From NCBI RefSeq assembly GCF_008274585.1, contig NZ_VTRT01000005.1:310001-374000 (forward strand): DNA of 64,000 bases, read 5' to 3'. Every line of letters starts with the position of its first letter. Positions within the stretch are counted from its first letter, which is position 1. A program made the position numbers and the translations under genes. Shown piece by piece: positions 1 through 7,865 of this stretch. The notes under the pieces were generated by a model. It made no database searches. It was not told the DNA's origin and saw nothing but the letters and a program-made list of their open reading frames with translations. Source of the DNA: Pedobacter sp. BS3. GTDB taxonomy: Bacteria > Bacteroidota > Bacteroidia > Sphingobacteriales > Sphingobacteriaceae.

Positions 1-216
1 TGAAAAAACAGGTTAGTTTTGACGAGTTGTTTGTTGACGGCACTAACAGCGATTTCCAGATAAGGCGCTGGCAACAACAGGCCTCGTCAATAGCGTGTAC
101 ATTACACGTGCTAAAGAAGAGTAGGGCAGTGGTGAAAGAAGGAATCTAAGGAGTTTTTAGCTTACGCGAGACAGTGCAGCTAAATTAACGTGAGTTCGGG
201 TTAAGGCGCAGGCTCG

Positions 217-346
217 TCCCGATTTGCAATCGGGATGCCATAAAACGGCGTTTGCAACGCCGCACTGTTGCTTAAGACAATCAAAGGCAGCTATTATCGG
301 CGTTACAAACGCCGGAGATTTATGCGCTCGTTTTGCAAACGAGCGC
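217..346. repeat. Run of four short perfect hairpins
   Basis: Four palindromes follow each other: 217-235 (TCCCGATT-TGC-AATCGGGA), 246-262 (CGGCGTT-TGC-AACGCCG), 298-314 (CGGCGTT-ACA-AACGCCG) and 324-346 (GCGCTCGTTT-TGC-AAACGAGC plus GC). All share a central GTT/AAC with a three-base loop, while the outer stem sequence differs. This pattern, with stem sequence varying and loop core kept, points to a family of REP-like palindromes. Similar ones occur at 46956-47040. Confidence 0.6.
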
Positions 347-420
347 AAACAGGACAATGATGCACCTGTTTTCGTTCCCGAAGTCTCGTATAGGCGTCAA
401 GATAAGAGCTAAAAGCCCCT

Positions 421-499
421 GCCGTCATTCCGCCCCGAGTACTCGGGGGATCCGGAATCTCCTAAATAGCAGCATAAGCGCCGCTTTACTCCCGATGTC
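421..499. repeat. Dispersed repeat, also at 16461-16538
   Basis: This block starts with a GTCATTCCG motif, contains a palindromic stretch (CCCCGAGTACTCGGGG) and continues through CATAAG.CGCCGCTTT. The block at 16461-16538 matches it closely, with CCCCGGTACCCGGGG as its palindrome. It is non-coding. It appears to be an interspersed repeat of this genome. Confidence 0.55.
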
Positions 500-509
500 T
501 CGGGATGAA

Positions 510-795
510 TCAGGTTCAGGGTGACGGGGTTCCGGGCTTTTTAGCTCTGTCTGTGCTCCCACTTCACTTGCCATTTTTTTTGTCAATAACTATCTAATAA
601 TCAACAAATTGATAGCAAAACCTAAAATTAACTTGACGCCTATGCGAAGTCTCGGGACGAGGATCCCGAGGCCTCGGGAAAGCAACCGAACGAAGTGAGC
701 TCATGAATACCACTAAAAACATAAAAAAAACAATGAATAATCTCTGTTAAACCTGTTTTGAGCAGGATTATTAATCGAATTCACGTTAATTTAAG
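510..795. repeat. Long dispersed repeat, copy A (copy B at 56985-57256)
   Basis: Shared landmarks in the same order are CAGGGTGACGGGGTT, TTTTAGCTCTGTCTGTG, an A/T-rich tract, GGGAAAGCAACCGA, GAGCTCATGAATACCA and GTTTTGAGCAGGATTATTAATCG. The two copies diverge by small indels and substitutions. There is no open reading frame of note. The block could be a structured element or a decayed insertion; I do not recognise a known family. Confidence 0.6.
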
Positions 796-873
796 ACCCA
801 AACTCACGTTAAATTATATTGATGAGTGAAATCAGAAATCCAATAGGTGAGAGGCTTATTAGCTTTATTTCAT

Positions 874-1240
874 TTAAAGCCTTATTCGAGATAAATAATT
901 TGTGCAAGCGGGTGAACCTTCATCAAATCCGCAATTACAATTTAAAAACATACATGCAACTATCAACGAAAGGTAATGGGCAAGTGACGTTTTTAACCTG
1001 CTTAATGCTTTTCGCATATGTTGTTCTACGGTATTGGCAGAAATATTCAGCCTTTCCGAGATTTCTTTATTGCTAAGATTTTCTTCTCTTTTAAGCATAA
1101 AAACCATCTTGCAGCGTTCTGGCAACTGATTTATACTTGAAGCTACTAATTGACTAAGCTCTTTGTGGAGTAACCAATTATCTATGGTTTCAGAATGTTG
1201 AGGACTGTGATTAACCAGGTGGTTTTGATATTTATCTGAA
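874..1240 (-). pseudogene. ECF sigma factor remnant (C-terminal region 4)
   Basis: Reading the minus strand from about 1240, the frame gives the typical end of an ECF sigma-70 factor. It shows HKELSQLVASSINQLPERC, then the helix-turn-helix with LSNKEISERLNISANTVEQH and a tail AHYLSLIVACMFL. That is region 4, which reads the -35 promoter element. Region 2, which binds the -10 element and core polymerase, is missing: upstream of about 1240 the frame runs into the antisense of the gluconate transporter. The protein would be about 100-120 residues, against about 190 for the family. It is therefore a 5'-deleted remnant. In Bacteroidetes such sigma factors often work with FecR-type anti-sigma factors and SusC receptors; none lies beside it. 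Confidence 0.6.
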
Positions 1241-1319
1241 CCCGTTTTTTGCTTTATCCATAGCCGCGTTAGGAGTTGGACTGCTAAGTGGTATCTCTCC
1301 CGAAGATGTTGCCGGGCAA

Positions 1320-2501
1320 ATGAAAGCCGGCTTTGGGCACACGATGGAAAAAGTAGGCGTACTCATTATATTCGGAACCACTTTAGGTATGCTGCTGGAG
1401 AAAACAGGCGCAACGGTTAGTATGGCAACATACATCCTGAAAAAAGTATCCGAAAAAAATGCGCCTTTAGGTATTGCCATAACAGGATATATCATAGGCT
1501 TTCCCATATTTTGTGACAGTGGCTTTATTGTATTGAATGGGCTTAACCATTCCATAGTCAAAAGAACTCATTGGAAAATGATAATCATGGCAACATCTTT
1601 GGGAACTTCCTTATATGCAGTGCATTGCCTGGTTCCTCCACACCCCGGAATTACAGTTGCTATTGAAACAGCAGGTGGGAATTTCGGCTTAATTATCCTG
1701 ATGGGTGCATTGCTGGCTATTCCGGCAGCAACTGTAGGATTATTGTATGCGTTATGGAGAGGTAAAAGAGTAGCAGACGATTACACTCCGGCAGAAGATA
1801 CCGAAGCAGCAGCAACAGAACGAAAATTACCTCCTGTCGGACTATCTTTTTTACCGGTTATATTACCTGTTTTATTAATTGGCTCAGGAGCCTTTGTAAA
1901 ACTATTTTCTGAACTTACAGGGAGCTCCGGTTTTACAGGTCGTATTATTTTGTTTTTGGGAGACCCCATCATCGCGTTGGGAATTGGCATCATAGTTTCT
2001 TTGTTCCTGTTGAAAAGAGCCGATAAACCCCATCTGTCACATTGGATAACAGATGGCGTAGAAAAGGCCGGGGGAATTCTTGCGATTATAGGAGCAGGAG
2101 GTATGTTTGGTGAGATACTTCAACGCTCTGGTATAGGGAGCGATTTAGGAAACCTGTTAACCGGGGCGTCTTTGGGTATTTTCTTTCCTTTCCTGATCAC
2201 AGCATTCCTGAAAACAGCCCAGGGATCATCTACCGTAGCGGTAATAACGGCAGCTTCTTTGATTACGCCGCTGTTAAAAGATTTAGGCTTAAATACACCA
2301 TTAGAATTGTCTCTGGCTATATTAAGTCTTGGCGCAGGAAGTATGTGTGTAAGCCATACCAACGACGCCTATTTCTGGGTGATAAACCGTTTCTCCAATT
2401 TAGGCACAGCGGCAACTTTAAAAGTATATTCAGTAGCAACGTTGTTGATGGGCCTTGTTACTCAAACGTTTATCTGGGGTATTCTGATGATTTTCGGATA
2501 G
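1320..2501 (+). CDS. GntP-family gluconate:H+ symporter, 5'-truncated
   Basis: Polytopic inner-membrane permease of the GntP family, which imports gluconate or related sugar acids with protons. Family-like segments are TLGMLLEKTGA, GFPIFCDSGFIVL, LVPPHPGITVAIE, KTAQGSSTVAVITAAS and CVSHTNDAYFWV. Homology continues upstream of the first ATG to about position 1230 (LNPFFALSIAALGVGLLSG), but the frame is closed by TAA at 1212-1214 and has no ATG, GTG or TTG before 1320. Family members are about 440 residues; from 1320 this one has 393 and would lack the first membrane segments. The break lies where an ECF sigma remnant on the other strand also stops. It is probably non-functional. A role with the 3-keto-glycoside genes downstream is possible but unproven. 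Confidence 0.75.
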   Translation: MKAGFGHTMEKVGVLIIFGTTLGMLLEKTGATVSMATYILKKVSEKNAPLGIAITGYIIGFPIFCDSGFIVLNGLNHSIVKRTHWKMIIMATSLGTSLYAVHCLVPPHPGITVAIETAGGNFGLIILMGALLAIPAATVGLLYALWRGKRVADDYTPAEDTEAAATERKLPPVGLSFLPVILPVLLIGSGAFVKLFSELTGSSGFTGRIILFLGDPIIALGIGIIVSLFLLKRADKPHLSHWITDGVEKAGGILAIIGAGGMFGEILQRSGIGSDLGNLLTGASLGIFFPFLITAFLKTAQGSSTVAVITAASLITPLLKDLGLNTPLELSLAILSLGAGSMCVSHTNDAYFWVINRFSNLGTAATLKVYSVATLLMGLVTQTFIWGILMIFG

Positions 2502-2788
2502 GGAAAGAGTTGACATTATTACATATATGTGGTTAGCAAGTTTTGAAAATAAAATTACCAGTTACCTAAGAAGTTGTCTAAAAAAATGAAAATATTGAAA
2601 TATAGTATAGTAAGACTGCTTCTCCGCCAACTGGCAGATTGCAGTGACGCTCCTATTTTCGTCATTGCGAGGAGGTACGACGAAGCAATCTATACCCATG
2701 TAATAAATTTAGACAGTACCTGAATGGTCAATCCTGTTGTAAGGAGTTTTGACAAGATTAGAAAAAACAAATCAATAATAATAAATAT
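2502..2788. other. Intergenic stretch with short dispersed repeat
   Basis: There is no gene here. Positions 2660-2691 carry the interspersed motif GTCATTGCGAGG...GAAGCAATCT, which recurs between genes in many Bacteroidetes. It is framed by short inverted ends, TGTCTAAA at 2575-2582 and TTTAGACA at 2708-2715. The stretch just before 2789 is very A-rich, as is usual for translation starts in this group. Confidence 0.4.
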
Positions 2789-4144
2789 ATGAAAGTCAGA
2801 TCAATTTTTAGCATTTTAATGATGAGTGCGGCAACCGTGGTTGCACAATCAAACAAAGATGGGTGGCAGAACCTTTTTAACGGAAAAGATTTACAGGGAT
2901 TTAAGCAGCTGAATGGCAAGGCCAAATACGAGGTCAAGAACGGAGAAATAGTGGGCACTACCGTCAGCAACGAGCCCAACTCATTTCTTGCGACAGAGAA
3001 AACGTACAAAGACTTTATCCTGGAAGCGGAAGTTTTCGTTGACCCGTCCATGAATTCAGGCATCCAGATCAGGAGCTTAAGCACTCCCGGATATCAAAAC
3101 GGACGCGTACATGGCTATCAGGTAGAGATCGACCCATCAGAAAGGGCATGGAGCGGGGAAATATACGATGAGGCCAGAAGAGGATGGCTATATACGATGG
3201 ATGTCAACCCAAAAGGCAAAACGGCCTTTAAGAACAATCAATGGAACAAATATCGGATTGAGTGTATCGGTAACACCATCAGGACCTGGGTGAACGGGAT
3301 ACCCACCGCGAACCTGGTAGATGATATGACGGCAGAGGGTTTCATCGCCTTCCAAGTGCATGCAATATCAAAGGGCAAGGTCGCCGGAAAACAAATCCGC
3401 TGGAGAAATATCCGTATCAAAACAACGAACCTGAAGCCATCTCCTTTAGATGATATTTATGTGGTCAACCTCATCCCTAATAACCTGTCTGCACAGGAAA
3501 AGAAAGAAGGTTTCTATATGCTTTGGGACGGAGTTTCTACCAAAGGATGGAGAGGTGCTTACAAATCTGCATTCCCTGTTAAAGGCTGGAAGATTGAAAA
3601 CGGTGTGTTAAGCGTATTGAAATCTAATGGGGGAGAATCTGTCAATGGAGGAGATATCGTTACCGAAAAAGAATTTAGTGCGTTTGAGTTAAAGTTCGAC
3701 TTTAAGCTGACCGAAGGAGCCAACAGTGGCGTAAAATACTTCGTTACAGAAAAAGAAGGCAATAAAGGCTCTGCAATTGGCCTGGAGTATCAGATACTGG
3801 ATGATGAAAGACACCCTGATGCGAAACTGGGCCGGGATGGAAACCGTACGTTGGCCTCATTGTACGATCTGAAAACATCTCATAAACAACCCCGATTTAT
3901 CCGGAAAATAGGAGAATGGAACCAGGGAATCATCAAAGTTTCTCCAGATAATAAAGTAGAATACTGGCTGAATGGCGTTAAAGTGCTGGAATATGTAAGA
4001 GGATCTAAAGAATTCAACGATTTAGTAGCTATGAGCAAGCATAAAAGATGGGAGAATTATGGAATGGCTCCTAAAGGAAGAATCCTGTTGCAGGATCATG
4101 GCGACAACGTATCGTTCAGAAGCATAAAAATAAGAGAATTGTAA
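2789..4144 (+). CDS. Exported protein with two DUF1080 (3-keto-disaccharide hydrolase) domains
   Basis: The 451-residue protein has an N-terminal Sec signal (about residues 1-20, ending TVVAQ) without a lipobox cysteine, so it is likely periplasmic. Two tandem domains of the DUF1080 / 3-keto-disaccharide hydrolase family (concanavalin-like beta-sandwich) follow. The first runs from about residue 27 to 215 ([13 protein letters not shown]), the second from about 240 to 450 ([13 protein letters not shown]). Family members cleave glycosides whose sugar has been oxidised at C3. The next two genes encode exported oxidoreductases of the family that makes such 3-keto sugars, 17 bp and about 1.5 kb downstream, which supports this role. 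Substrate is unknown. A purely carbohydrate-binding role for one of the two domains is possible. Confidence 0.85.
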   Translation: MKVRSIFSILMMSAATVVAQSNKDGWQNLFNGKDLQGFKQLNGKAKYEVKNGEIVGTTVSNEPNSFLATEKTYKDFILEAEVFVDPSMNSGIQIRSLSTPGYQNGRVHGYQVEIDPSERAWSGEIYDEARRGWLYTMDVNPKGKTAFKNNQWNKYRIECIGNTIRTWVNGIPTANLVDDMTAEGFIAFQVHAISKGKVAGKQIRWRNIRIKTTNLKPSPLDDIYVVNLIPNNLSAQEKKEGFYMLWDGVSTKGWRGAYKSAFPVKGWKIENGVLSVLKSNGGESVNGGDIVTEKEFSAFELKFDFKLTEGANSGVKYFVTEKEGNKGSAIGLEYQILDDERHPDAKLGRDGNRTLASLYDLKTSHKQPRFIRKIGEWNQGIIKVSPDNKVEYWLNGVKVLEYVRGSKEFNDLVAMSKHKRWENYGMAPKGRILLQDHGDNVSFRSIKIREL

Positions 4145-4161
4145 ACCGCTAAATTTATATC

Positions 4162-5520
4162 ATGGATAATTCAAGAAGGAAATTCATCAAACAATCTGCT
4201 ATTGCCTCTGCCGGAGTTTATTTAGGAACAATGGGTATGAGTGCAAAAAGCTATAGCAAAATTATCGGGGCAAACGATAGGGTAAGAATCGGCGTAGTCG
4301 GTTTTTCAGACAGGTTCAGAAACTCGTTGTTCCCGTCGTTTCTCAATCATCATAAAGAACTGAATTTCGAAATAGTAGCCGTTTCTGATCTATGGAAGCT
4401 GAGAAGGGAACAAGGTCAGGGTTTTTTGGAGCAAAAACTGGGTAATAAAGTTCAGGCATTTAGAAACAACGACGAACTGTACACCATGAAAGATCTCAAT
4501 GGCGTATTCATCAGTACAGCTGATTTTCAGCATGCGCTACTTACCATAGAAGCTGTTAAGGCGGGGTGTGACGCCTACGTGGAAAAGCCTTTTGCAGAAA
4601 CTATGGAGGATAACAGGGCAGCCTTAAAAGCTGTTAGAGCTACAGACCGGATTGTGCAAATTGGCTCGCAGAGAAGAAGCGGATTAAATTACAAGGCTGC
4701 GGAACGATTCATCAAAGAAGGCAGGTTCGGGAATATCACCATGGTAGAGCTGACCTGGAATGTCAATCAGCCGGGAAGATGGAGAAGACCGGAGCTGGTA
4801 GCTAAATGCAGGGAAGAAGATACGGATTGGAAACGCTTTTTGCTGAACAGGCCTTTCGAGGCGTGGGATCCAAGAAAATACCTGGAATACAGATTGTTCT
4901 GGCCATATTCTTCGGGTTTGCCCGGGCAATGGATGTCGCACCAGATAGATACAGTACACTGGTTTACAGATTTGAAGCACCCGAGAAGTGTGGTAGCAAA
5001 CGGAGGTGTTTACCAGTGGAAGGATGGCCGGCGTAATTGGGACACAATGACCGCTGTTTTTGATTATGGCCCGGAAAACGATATGAGCACAGGTTTCCAG
5101 GTAACGTTCAATTCCCGGATGCATAACGGAGATGAAAAACCATCGGAAATCTATTATTCCAATGGTGGAGAACTCAACCTGATTACCAATAAGGTTTCTC
5201 CGAAAGGAGGCCTTACCGAAAAAGCGGCAGCAGCAATGGGCATGAAAGCGAATCTGCTGCCGGAAGTCAATCTGACAGAAAAGGTAGAAAGAGTAGCCGC
5301 GTCAGCCAATACGGGCGCCGATGCGTTAACCTCTGCTCATGTGAGAAATTGGATGGAATGTGTCAGAAGCAGAAAGCAGCCTAATGCACCGGTAGAGGCA
5401 GGGTATAATCATTCTGTAGCCAATATCATGACTACGGCAGCTTCCAGGTCCGGCTCTAAAGCTACATTTGACAGCAAGACCCAGGAAGTAATGGTTGGCG
5501 GAAAGGTTTTTAAATGGTAG
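4162..5520 (+). CDS. Gfo/Idh/MocA-family oxidoreductase, Tat-type signal
   Basis: 452 residues. The N-terminus has a twin-arginine signal (NSRRKFIKQSAIASAG), so the folded, cofactor-loaded enzyme is probably exported to the periplasm. An N-terminal Rossmann domain is followed by the Gfo/Idh/MocA alpha/beta domain, with the conserved EKP (VEKPFAETM) and the SHQIDT segment that usually carries the catalytic histidine. The dinucleotide-binding turn is degenerate: GVVGFSDRFRNS instead of the usual GxGxRG. The gene lies 17 bp after the DUF1080 gene, so the two are likely co-transcribed. Likely reaction: NAD(P)-dependent oxidation of a glycoside hydroxyl, perhaps at C3. The degenerate turn leaves cofactor use open. 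Confidence 0.85.
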   Translation: MDNSRRKFIKQSAIASAGVYLGTMGMSAKSYSKIIGANDRVRIGVVGFSDRFRNSLFPSFLNHHKELNFEIVAVSDLWKLRREQGQGFLEQKLGNKVQAFRNNDELYTMKDLNGVFISTADFQHALLTIEAVKAGCDAYVEKPFAETMEDNRAALKAVRATDRIVQIGSQRRSGLNYKAAERFIKEGRFGNITMVELTWNVNQPGRWRRPELVAKCREEDTDWKRFLLNRPFEAWDPRKYLEYRLFWPYSSGLPGQWMSHQIDTVHWFTDLKHPRSVVANGGVYQWKDGRRNWDTMTAVFDYGPENDMSTGFQVTFNSRMHNGDEKPSEIYYSNGGELNLITNKVSPKGGLTEKAAAAMGMKANLLPEVNLTEKVERVAASANTGADALTSAHVRNWMECVRSRKQPNAPVEAGYNHSVANIMTTAASRSGSKATFDSKTQEVMVGGKVFKW

Positions 5521-5534
5521 TATAGCGTGTTTGC

Positions 5535-5635
5535 GGGTGCGTTTGAAATTGTCACCGGCAGGTGAAGACACCAACCGGGGTAATCCACCGGAGCTGACCA
5601 AAAAGCAACGGAACACGACAATTTGAAATGCACCC
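5535..5635. repeat. Small inverted-repeat element, about 101 bp
   Basis: Positions 5535-5553 (GGGTGCGTTTGAAATTGTC) and 5617-5635 are inverted copies with 17 of 19 bases matching. The inner 63 bp have no coding sense. The element sits between the two oxidoreductase genes. It could fold as a long hairpin in the RNA, or it may be a tiny mobile element. Confidence 0.5.
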
Positions 5636-5643
5636 TATATTTG
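5636..5643 (+). promoter_or_regulatory. Candidate -7 promoter box
   Basis: TATATTTG matches the Bacteroidetes -7 consensus TAnnTTTG exactly and lies 36 bp before the chosen start at 5680. I see no TTTG at the expected -33 position, so this is a weak call. It directly abuts the inverted-repeat element at 5535-5635. Confidence 0.3.
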
Positions 5644-5679
5644 CTGGCCCATTTTTTTATATTTAGTATCTTTTATAAT

Positions 5680-6879
5680 ATGAGTAGACGGAAATTTTTG
5701 ACTCAGTCCGGGCTTTTAGCAGGTGGTCTTTTATTACACAATACGGCTTTTGCTGTACCATATCAATCCATAGAAAAAGTATTAAAGGTTGGTATTATAG
5801 GGTATGGCGACAGGGGAACCGGGATAAAATCGGTAATGGACAGCCTTCCGGAAATGTTTGATGTGGTGGCGGTTTGCGATATATTACAGTTTAGATTGGA
5901 CAATGCCAAAAAGTTAAAACCTTATACTTATAAAGCACATGATTACAGAAAGCTTTTGGATGATAGGAACATAGATGTGATTGTTATAGCGACACCTTTA
6001 AGTGAACATTATCATATAGCCAAGGATGCGTTGCTTGCAGGTAAGCATGTTTATCTGGAAAAAACAATGACTTACTCTGCCCGGCAGGCCTTAGACCTGG
6101 TAGAATTGTCCAAAAAGCATGCTAAACAAATACTTCAAATAGGACATCAATACAGGTACTCTCCTTTATATTACAAGGTAAAGGAGATGATTGAAAGTGG
6201 CTATATCGGAAAAGTAACGCACGTAGATTGTCGTTGGGATAGAAACTGGAACTGGAGAAGAGCAGTTCCGGATAAATCCCTGGAAAGAAAAGTGAATTGG
6301 CGAATGTATAAAGAGTACTCCGGAGGCTTGGCCGCAGAGCTGCTTTCTCATCAAATAGACTATATCAACTGGGCTTTCAATACCAATCCGCAGGAAATAT
6401 TTGCAACCGGGGGGATAGACTTTTATAAAGACGGCAGGGAAACTTTTGATAATCTTCAGGCAGTTCTACGCTATAAAGACGCCGAAATGATTGGAACCTT
6501 CGGAGCCACTTGTGCCAATAAAAAGGACGGTTATCTCTTTAAGATAAAAGGCTCTAAAGGAACGATATCCCTGCTTGTTAATGAAGGCATTTTTTATCCT
6601 GAAAAAGACACCATGGAAGCTTTACAAACCGTTGATGGAGTTACAGGAGCGACGAAAATTACATGGAACAAAGATGGAGGAATTCCGATACTCAATGAAC
6701 GCACTAAAGACGGCACATGGTACGCTTTAAAGAATTTTCATCGTAGTGTAATTGAAAACAAATTACCGGACTCTAATGTAATCACAGGTGCAAAAACCGC
6801 CTTTTGTGTGGATATGATCAATCAATCTTCCTATACAGATACCATTCAGTACTGGAAGCCAGAATACAATATAAGCTAA
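5680..6879 (+). CDS. Gfo/Idh/MocA-family oxidoreductase, Tat-type signal
   Basis: About 399 residues from the ATG at 5680. An in-frame ATG at 5623 exists, but the later start puts a Tat-like signal (MSRRKFLTQSGLLAGG) at the N-terminus, as in its neighbour. The Rossmann motif is canonical (GIIGYGDRGTG). The usual EKP is EKT (VYLEKTMTY), a conservative change of a cofactor-contacting residue. LSHQIDYINW carries the likely catalytic histidine. It is related to, but clearly different from, the oxidoreductase at 4162. Together with the DUF1080 protein it would fit oxidation of glycosides to 3-keto sugars, hydrolysis, and possibly reduction of the freed keto sugar. Substrates are unknown. Confidence 0.85.
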   Translation: MSRRKFLTQSGLLAGGLLLHNTAFAVPYQSIEKVLKVGIIGYGDRGTGIKSVMDSLPEMFDVVAVCDILQFRLDNAKKLKPYTYKAHDYRKLLDDRNIDVIVIATPLSEHYHIAKDALLAGKHVYLEKTMTYSARQALDLVELSKKHAKQILQIGHQYRYSPLYYKVKEMIESGYIGKVTHVDCRWDRNWNWRRAVPDKSLERKVNWRMYKEYSGGLAAELLSHQIDYINWAFNTNPQEIFATGGIDFYKDGRETFDNLQAVLRYKDAEMIGTFGATCANKKDGYLFKIKGSKGTISLLVNEGIFYPEKDTMEALQTVDGVTGATKITWNKDGGIPILNERTKDGTWYALKNFHRSVIENKLPDSNVITGAKTAFCVDMINQSSYTDTIQYWKPEYNIS

Positions 6880-7218
6880 GCGCCTGTTAAAATGTAAAAG
6901 CTAAACTAAATCTATTGTTAAGATTAAGTAATGTGGTTGGCACTAATATGCATTATTATGCTGTAGCATATAAATATAATCGCTATAATATTCTGATATC
7001 GCTGGTAATATTGTTGAAACATTTCTGAATTGTTTTAGCCATATAAATATGCAGAATCAATTAGCAGCTGCGCTCGTGTTAAGCGAGTTGTTGTTCAACA
7101 AACGAGAGTTTTTTCCAACTTTCGCTGTTTATTGAGTTTGTGCAATGAGAGGTATGTTTGCTCCGTAAAGACTTGGATAAATATCACTTTTTATTTAATT
7201 TCATTATAACTACTGCTA
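6880..7218. other. Intergenic stretch, one hairpin
   Basis: This is A/T-rich sequence between the oxidoreductase gene and the convergent toxin gene. I see no gene. A stem-loop near 7083-7107 (CGAGTTGTTG / CAACAAACGAG) belongs to the same GTT/AAC palindrome type seen at 217-346 and may stop transcription. Confidence 0.3.
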
Positions 7219-7476
7219 TCAGTCATAATGGTATCTGCATTTGGCAATTTGTATTTCATCATCTAAAACCCGGTAGATTAAACGATGCTCGTCATCTATC
7301 CTTCTGGACCAGAATCCTGAATATTTATGTTTTAATGGTTCCGGTTTCCCAATATCATCAAATGGATTACGGGCAATATCCTTTAGCAGATCATTGATTT
7401 TTTTAAGCTTCTTTTTATCAGCCTGCTGCCAGTACAGATAATCTTCCCACGATTCATCTACAAATACATACTTCAT
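7219..7476 (-). CDS. yoeB: YoeB-family mRNA interferase toxin
   Basis: 85 residues, the standard YoeB length. All known catalytic positions are present with the E. coli numbering: Glu46 (GKPEPLKH), Arg65 (DDEHRLIYRV), and His83 and Tyr84 in the C-terminal CRYHYD. YoeB cuts mRNA at the ribosomal A site and arrests growth when free. The start overlaps the antitoxin stop by one base (TGATG), so translation is coupled. This toxin looks intact, unlike the two related toxins at 52454 and 53038. Confidence 0.93.
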   Translation of the reverse strand: MKYVFVDESWEDYLYWQQADKKKLKKINDLLKDIARNPFDDIGKPEPLKHKYSGFWSRRIDDEHRLIYRVLDDEIQIAKCRYHYD

Positions 7477-7730
7477 CAGTTTTCTGAAAGTTCCTTTGTG
7501 AAGGATTCTTTGCTTTTGAGTTTTTCAATGGCTGCATCTAATCTAAGTTCATTTTTCCGGGAGGATAACTCATGATTAGTGGCCATAAGGGAATTGTATT
7601 CTTCTAACGACATGATCACTACACCTGAATCTTTGCCCCGGTTAATAATCAGGGTCTCAAAATTTGAGACTACTTTGTCGAAATAGGATTTAATATCTTT
7701 CCTAAAATCTGAGGCGGATGTAATCAGCAT
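7476..7730 (-). CDS. yefM: YefM-family antitoxin (Phd/YefM fold)
   Basis: 84 residues from the ATG at 7730. The frame stays open to 7811, but the extra residues are not family-like and would start upstream of the promoter. MLITSASDFRKDIKSYFDKV is the Phd/YefM DNA-binding N-terminus, and VIMSLEEYNSLMAT is the conserved central strand-helix. The C-terminal tail (about residues 55-84) would wrap the toxin. It neutralises YoeB and, as a complex, represses its own promoter. A palindrome overlapping the promoter lies just upstream at 7740-7759. Confidence 0.92.
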   Translation of the reverse strand: MLITSASDFRKDIKSYFDKVVSNFETLIINRGKDSGVVIMSLEEYNSLMATNHELSSRKNELRLDAAIEKLKSKESFTKELSEN

Positions 7731-7739
7731 AATGTATTT

Positions 7740-7776
7740 TTGTACAAAAATATGTACAATTTTGGTTAGATGCAAA
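7740..7776 (-). promoter_or_regulatory. yefM-yoeB promoter with overlapping operator
   Basis: On the minus strand a -33 TTTG (7773-7776) and a -7 TATTTTTG (7745-7752) are 20 bp apart, a full match to the Bacteroidetes vegetative promoter. The palindrome TTGTAC-N8-GTACAA (7740-7759) covers the -7 box. That is the layout expected for self-repression by the YefM/YoeB complex. The predicted transcript start leaves a leader of only about 8-10 bases before the antitoxin ATG. Confidence 0.65.
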
Positions 7777-7865
7777 TCAGGTGAACGTAAGTTCGGTAAC
7801 AGGAGCTTCAATTATTCGGTTCTCAATCATTATCGTTATAAACAATAACGGTGTGAGATAGTGTG

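Larger units (their letters stand above)
181..816. repeat. Inverted-repeat-bounded element, about 636 bp (MITE-like)
   Basis: The ends are inverted copies of one another. Positions 181-201 and the reverse complement of 796-816 share a core TTAACGTGAGTT followed by GGGT, with about 19 of 21 bases identical. No credible coding frame lies inside. The interior holds the hairpin run at 217-346 and the dispersed block at 510-795. A second copy of the terminal sequence (TTCACGTTAATTT) sits just inside the right end, at 779-791. The structure fits a non-autonomous, transposase-less mobile element. Mobility is an inference, because no target-site duplication was established. Confidence 0.5.

Noticed and set aside
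3-149. Open frame at the left edge reading FDELFVDGT, resembling part of an IS transposase
   Set aside because: Only about nine residues look like a transposase and the rest does not match any family I know. It is too short and is cut by the edge.
217-346. Possible CRISPR array (regular palindromes)
   Set aside because: The units differ in sequence and spacing, and there are no constant repeats with equal-length spacers or cas genes.
157-524. Several short open frames within the hairpin run
   Set aside because: They follow the palindromes and repeats, have no family resemblance and no start signals.
819-1076. Plus-strand open frame of 85 codons
   Set aside because: It is antisense to the sigma factor remnant, which has clear family motifs on the minus strand.
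4684-5124. 146-codon minus-strand open frame inside the first oxidoreductase
   Set aside because: It is a shadow of a real gene on the plus strand. Like the long antisense frames at 12354-12776, 18590-19108, 22389-22805 and 32822-33367, it has no recognisable protein features.
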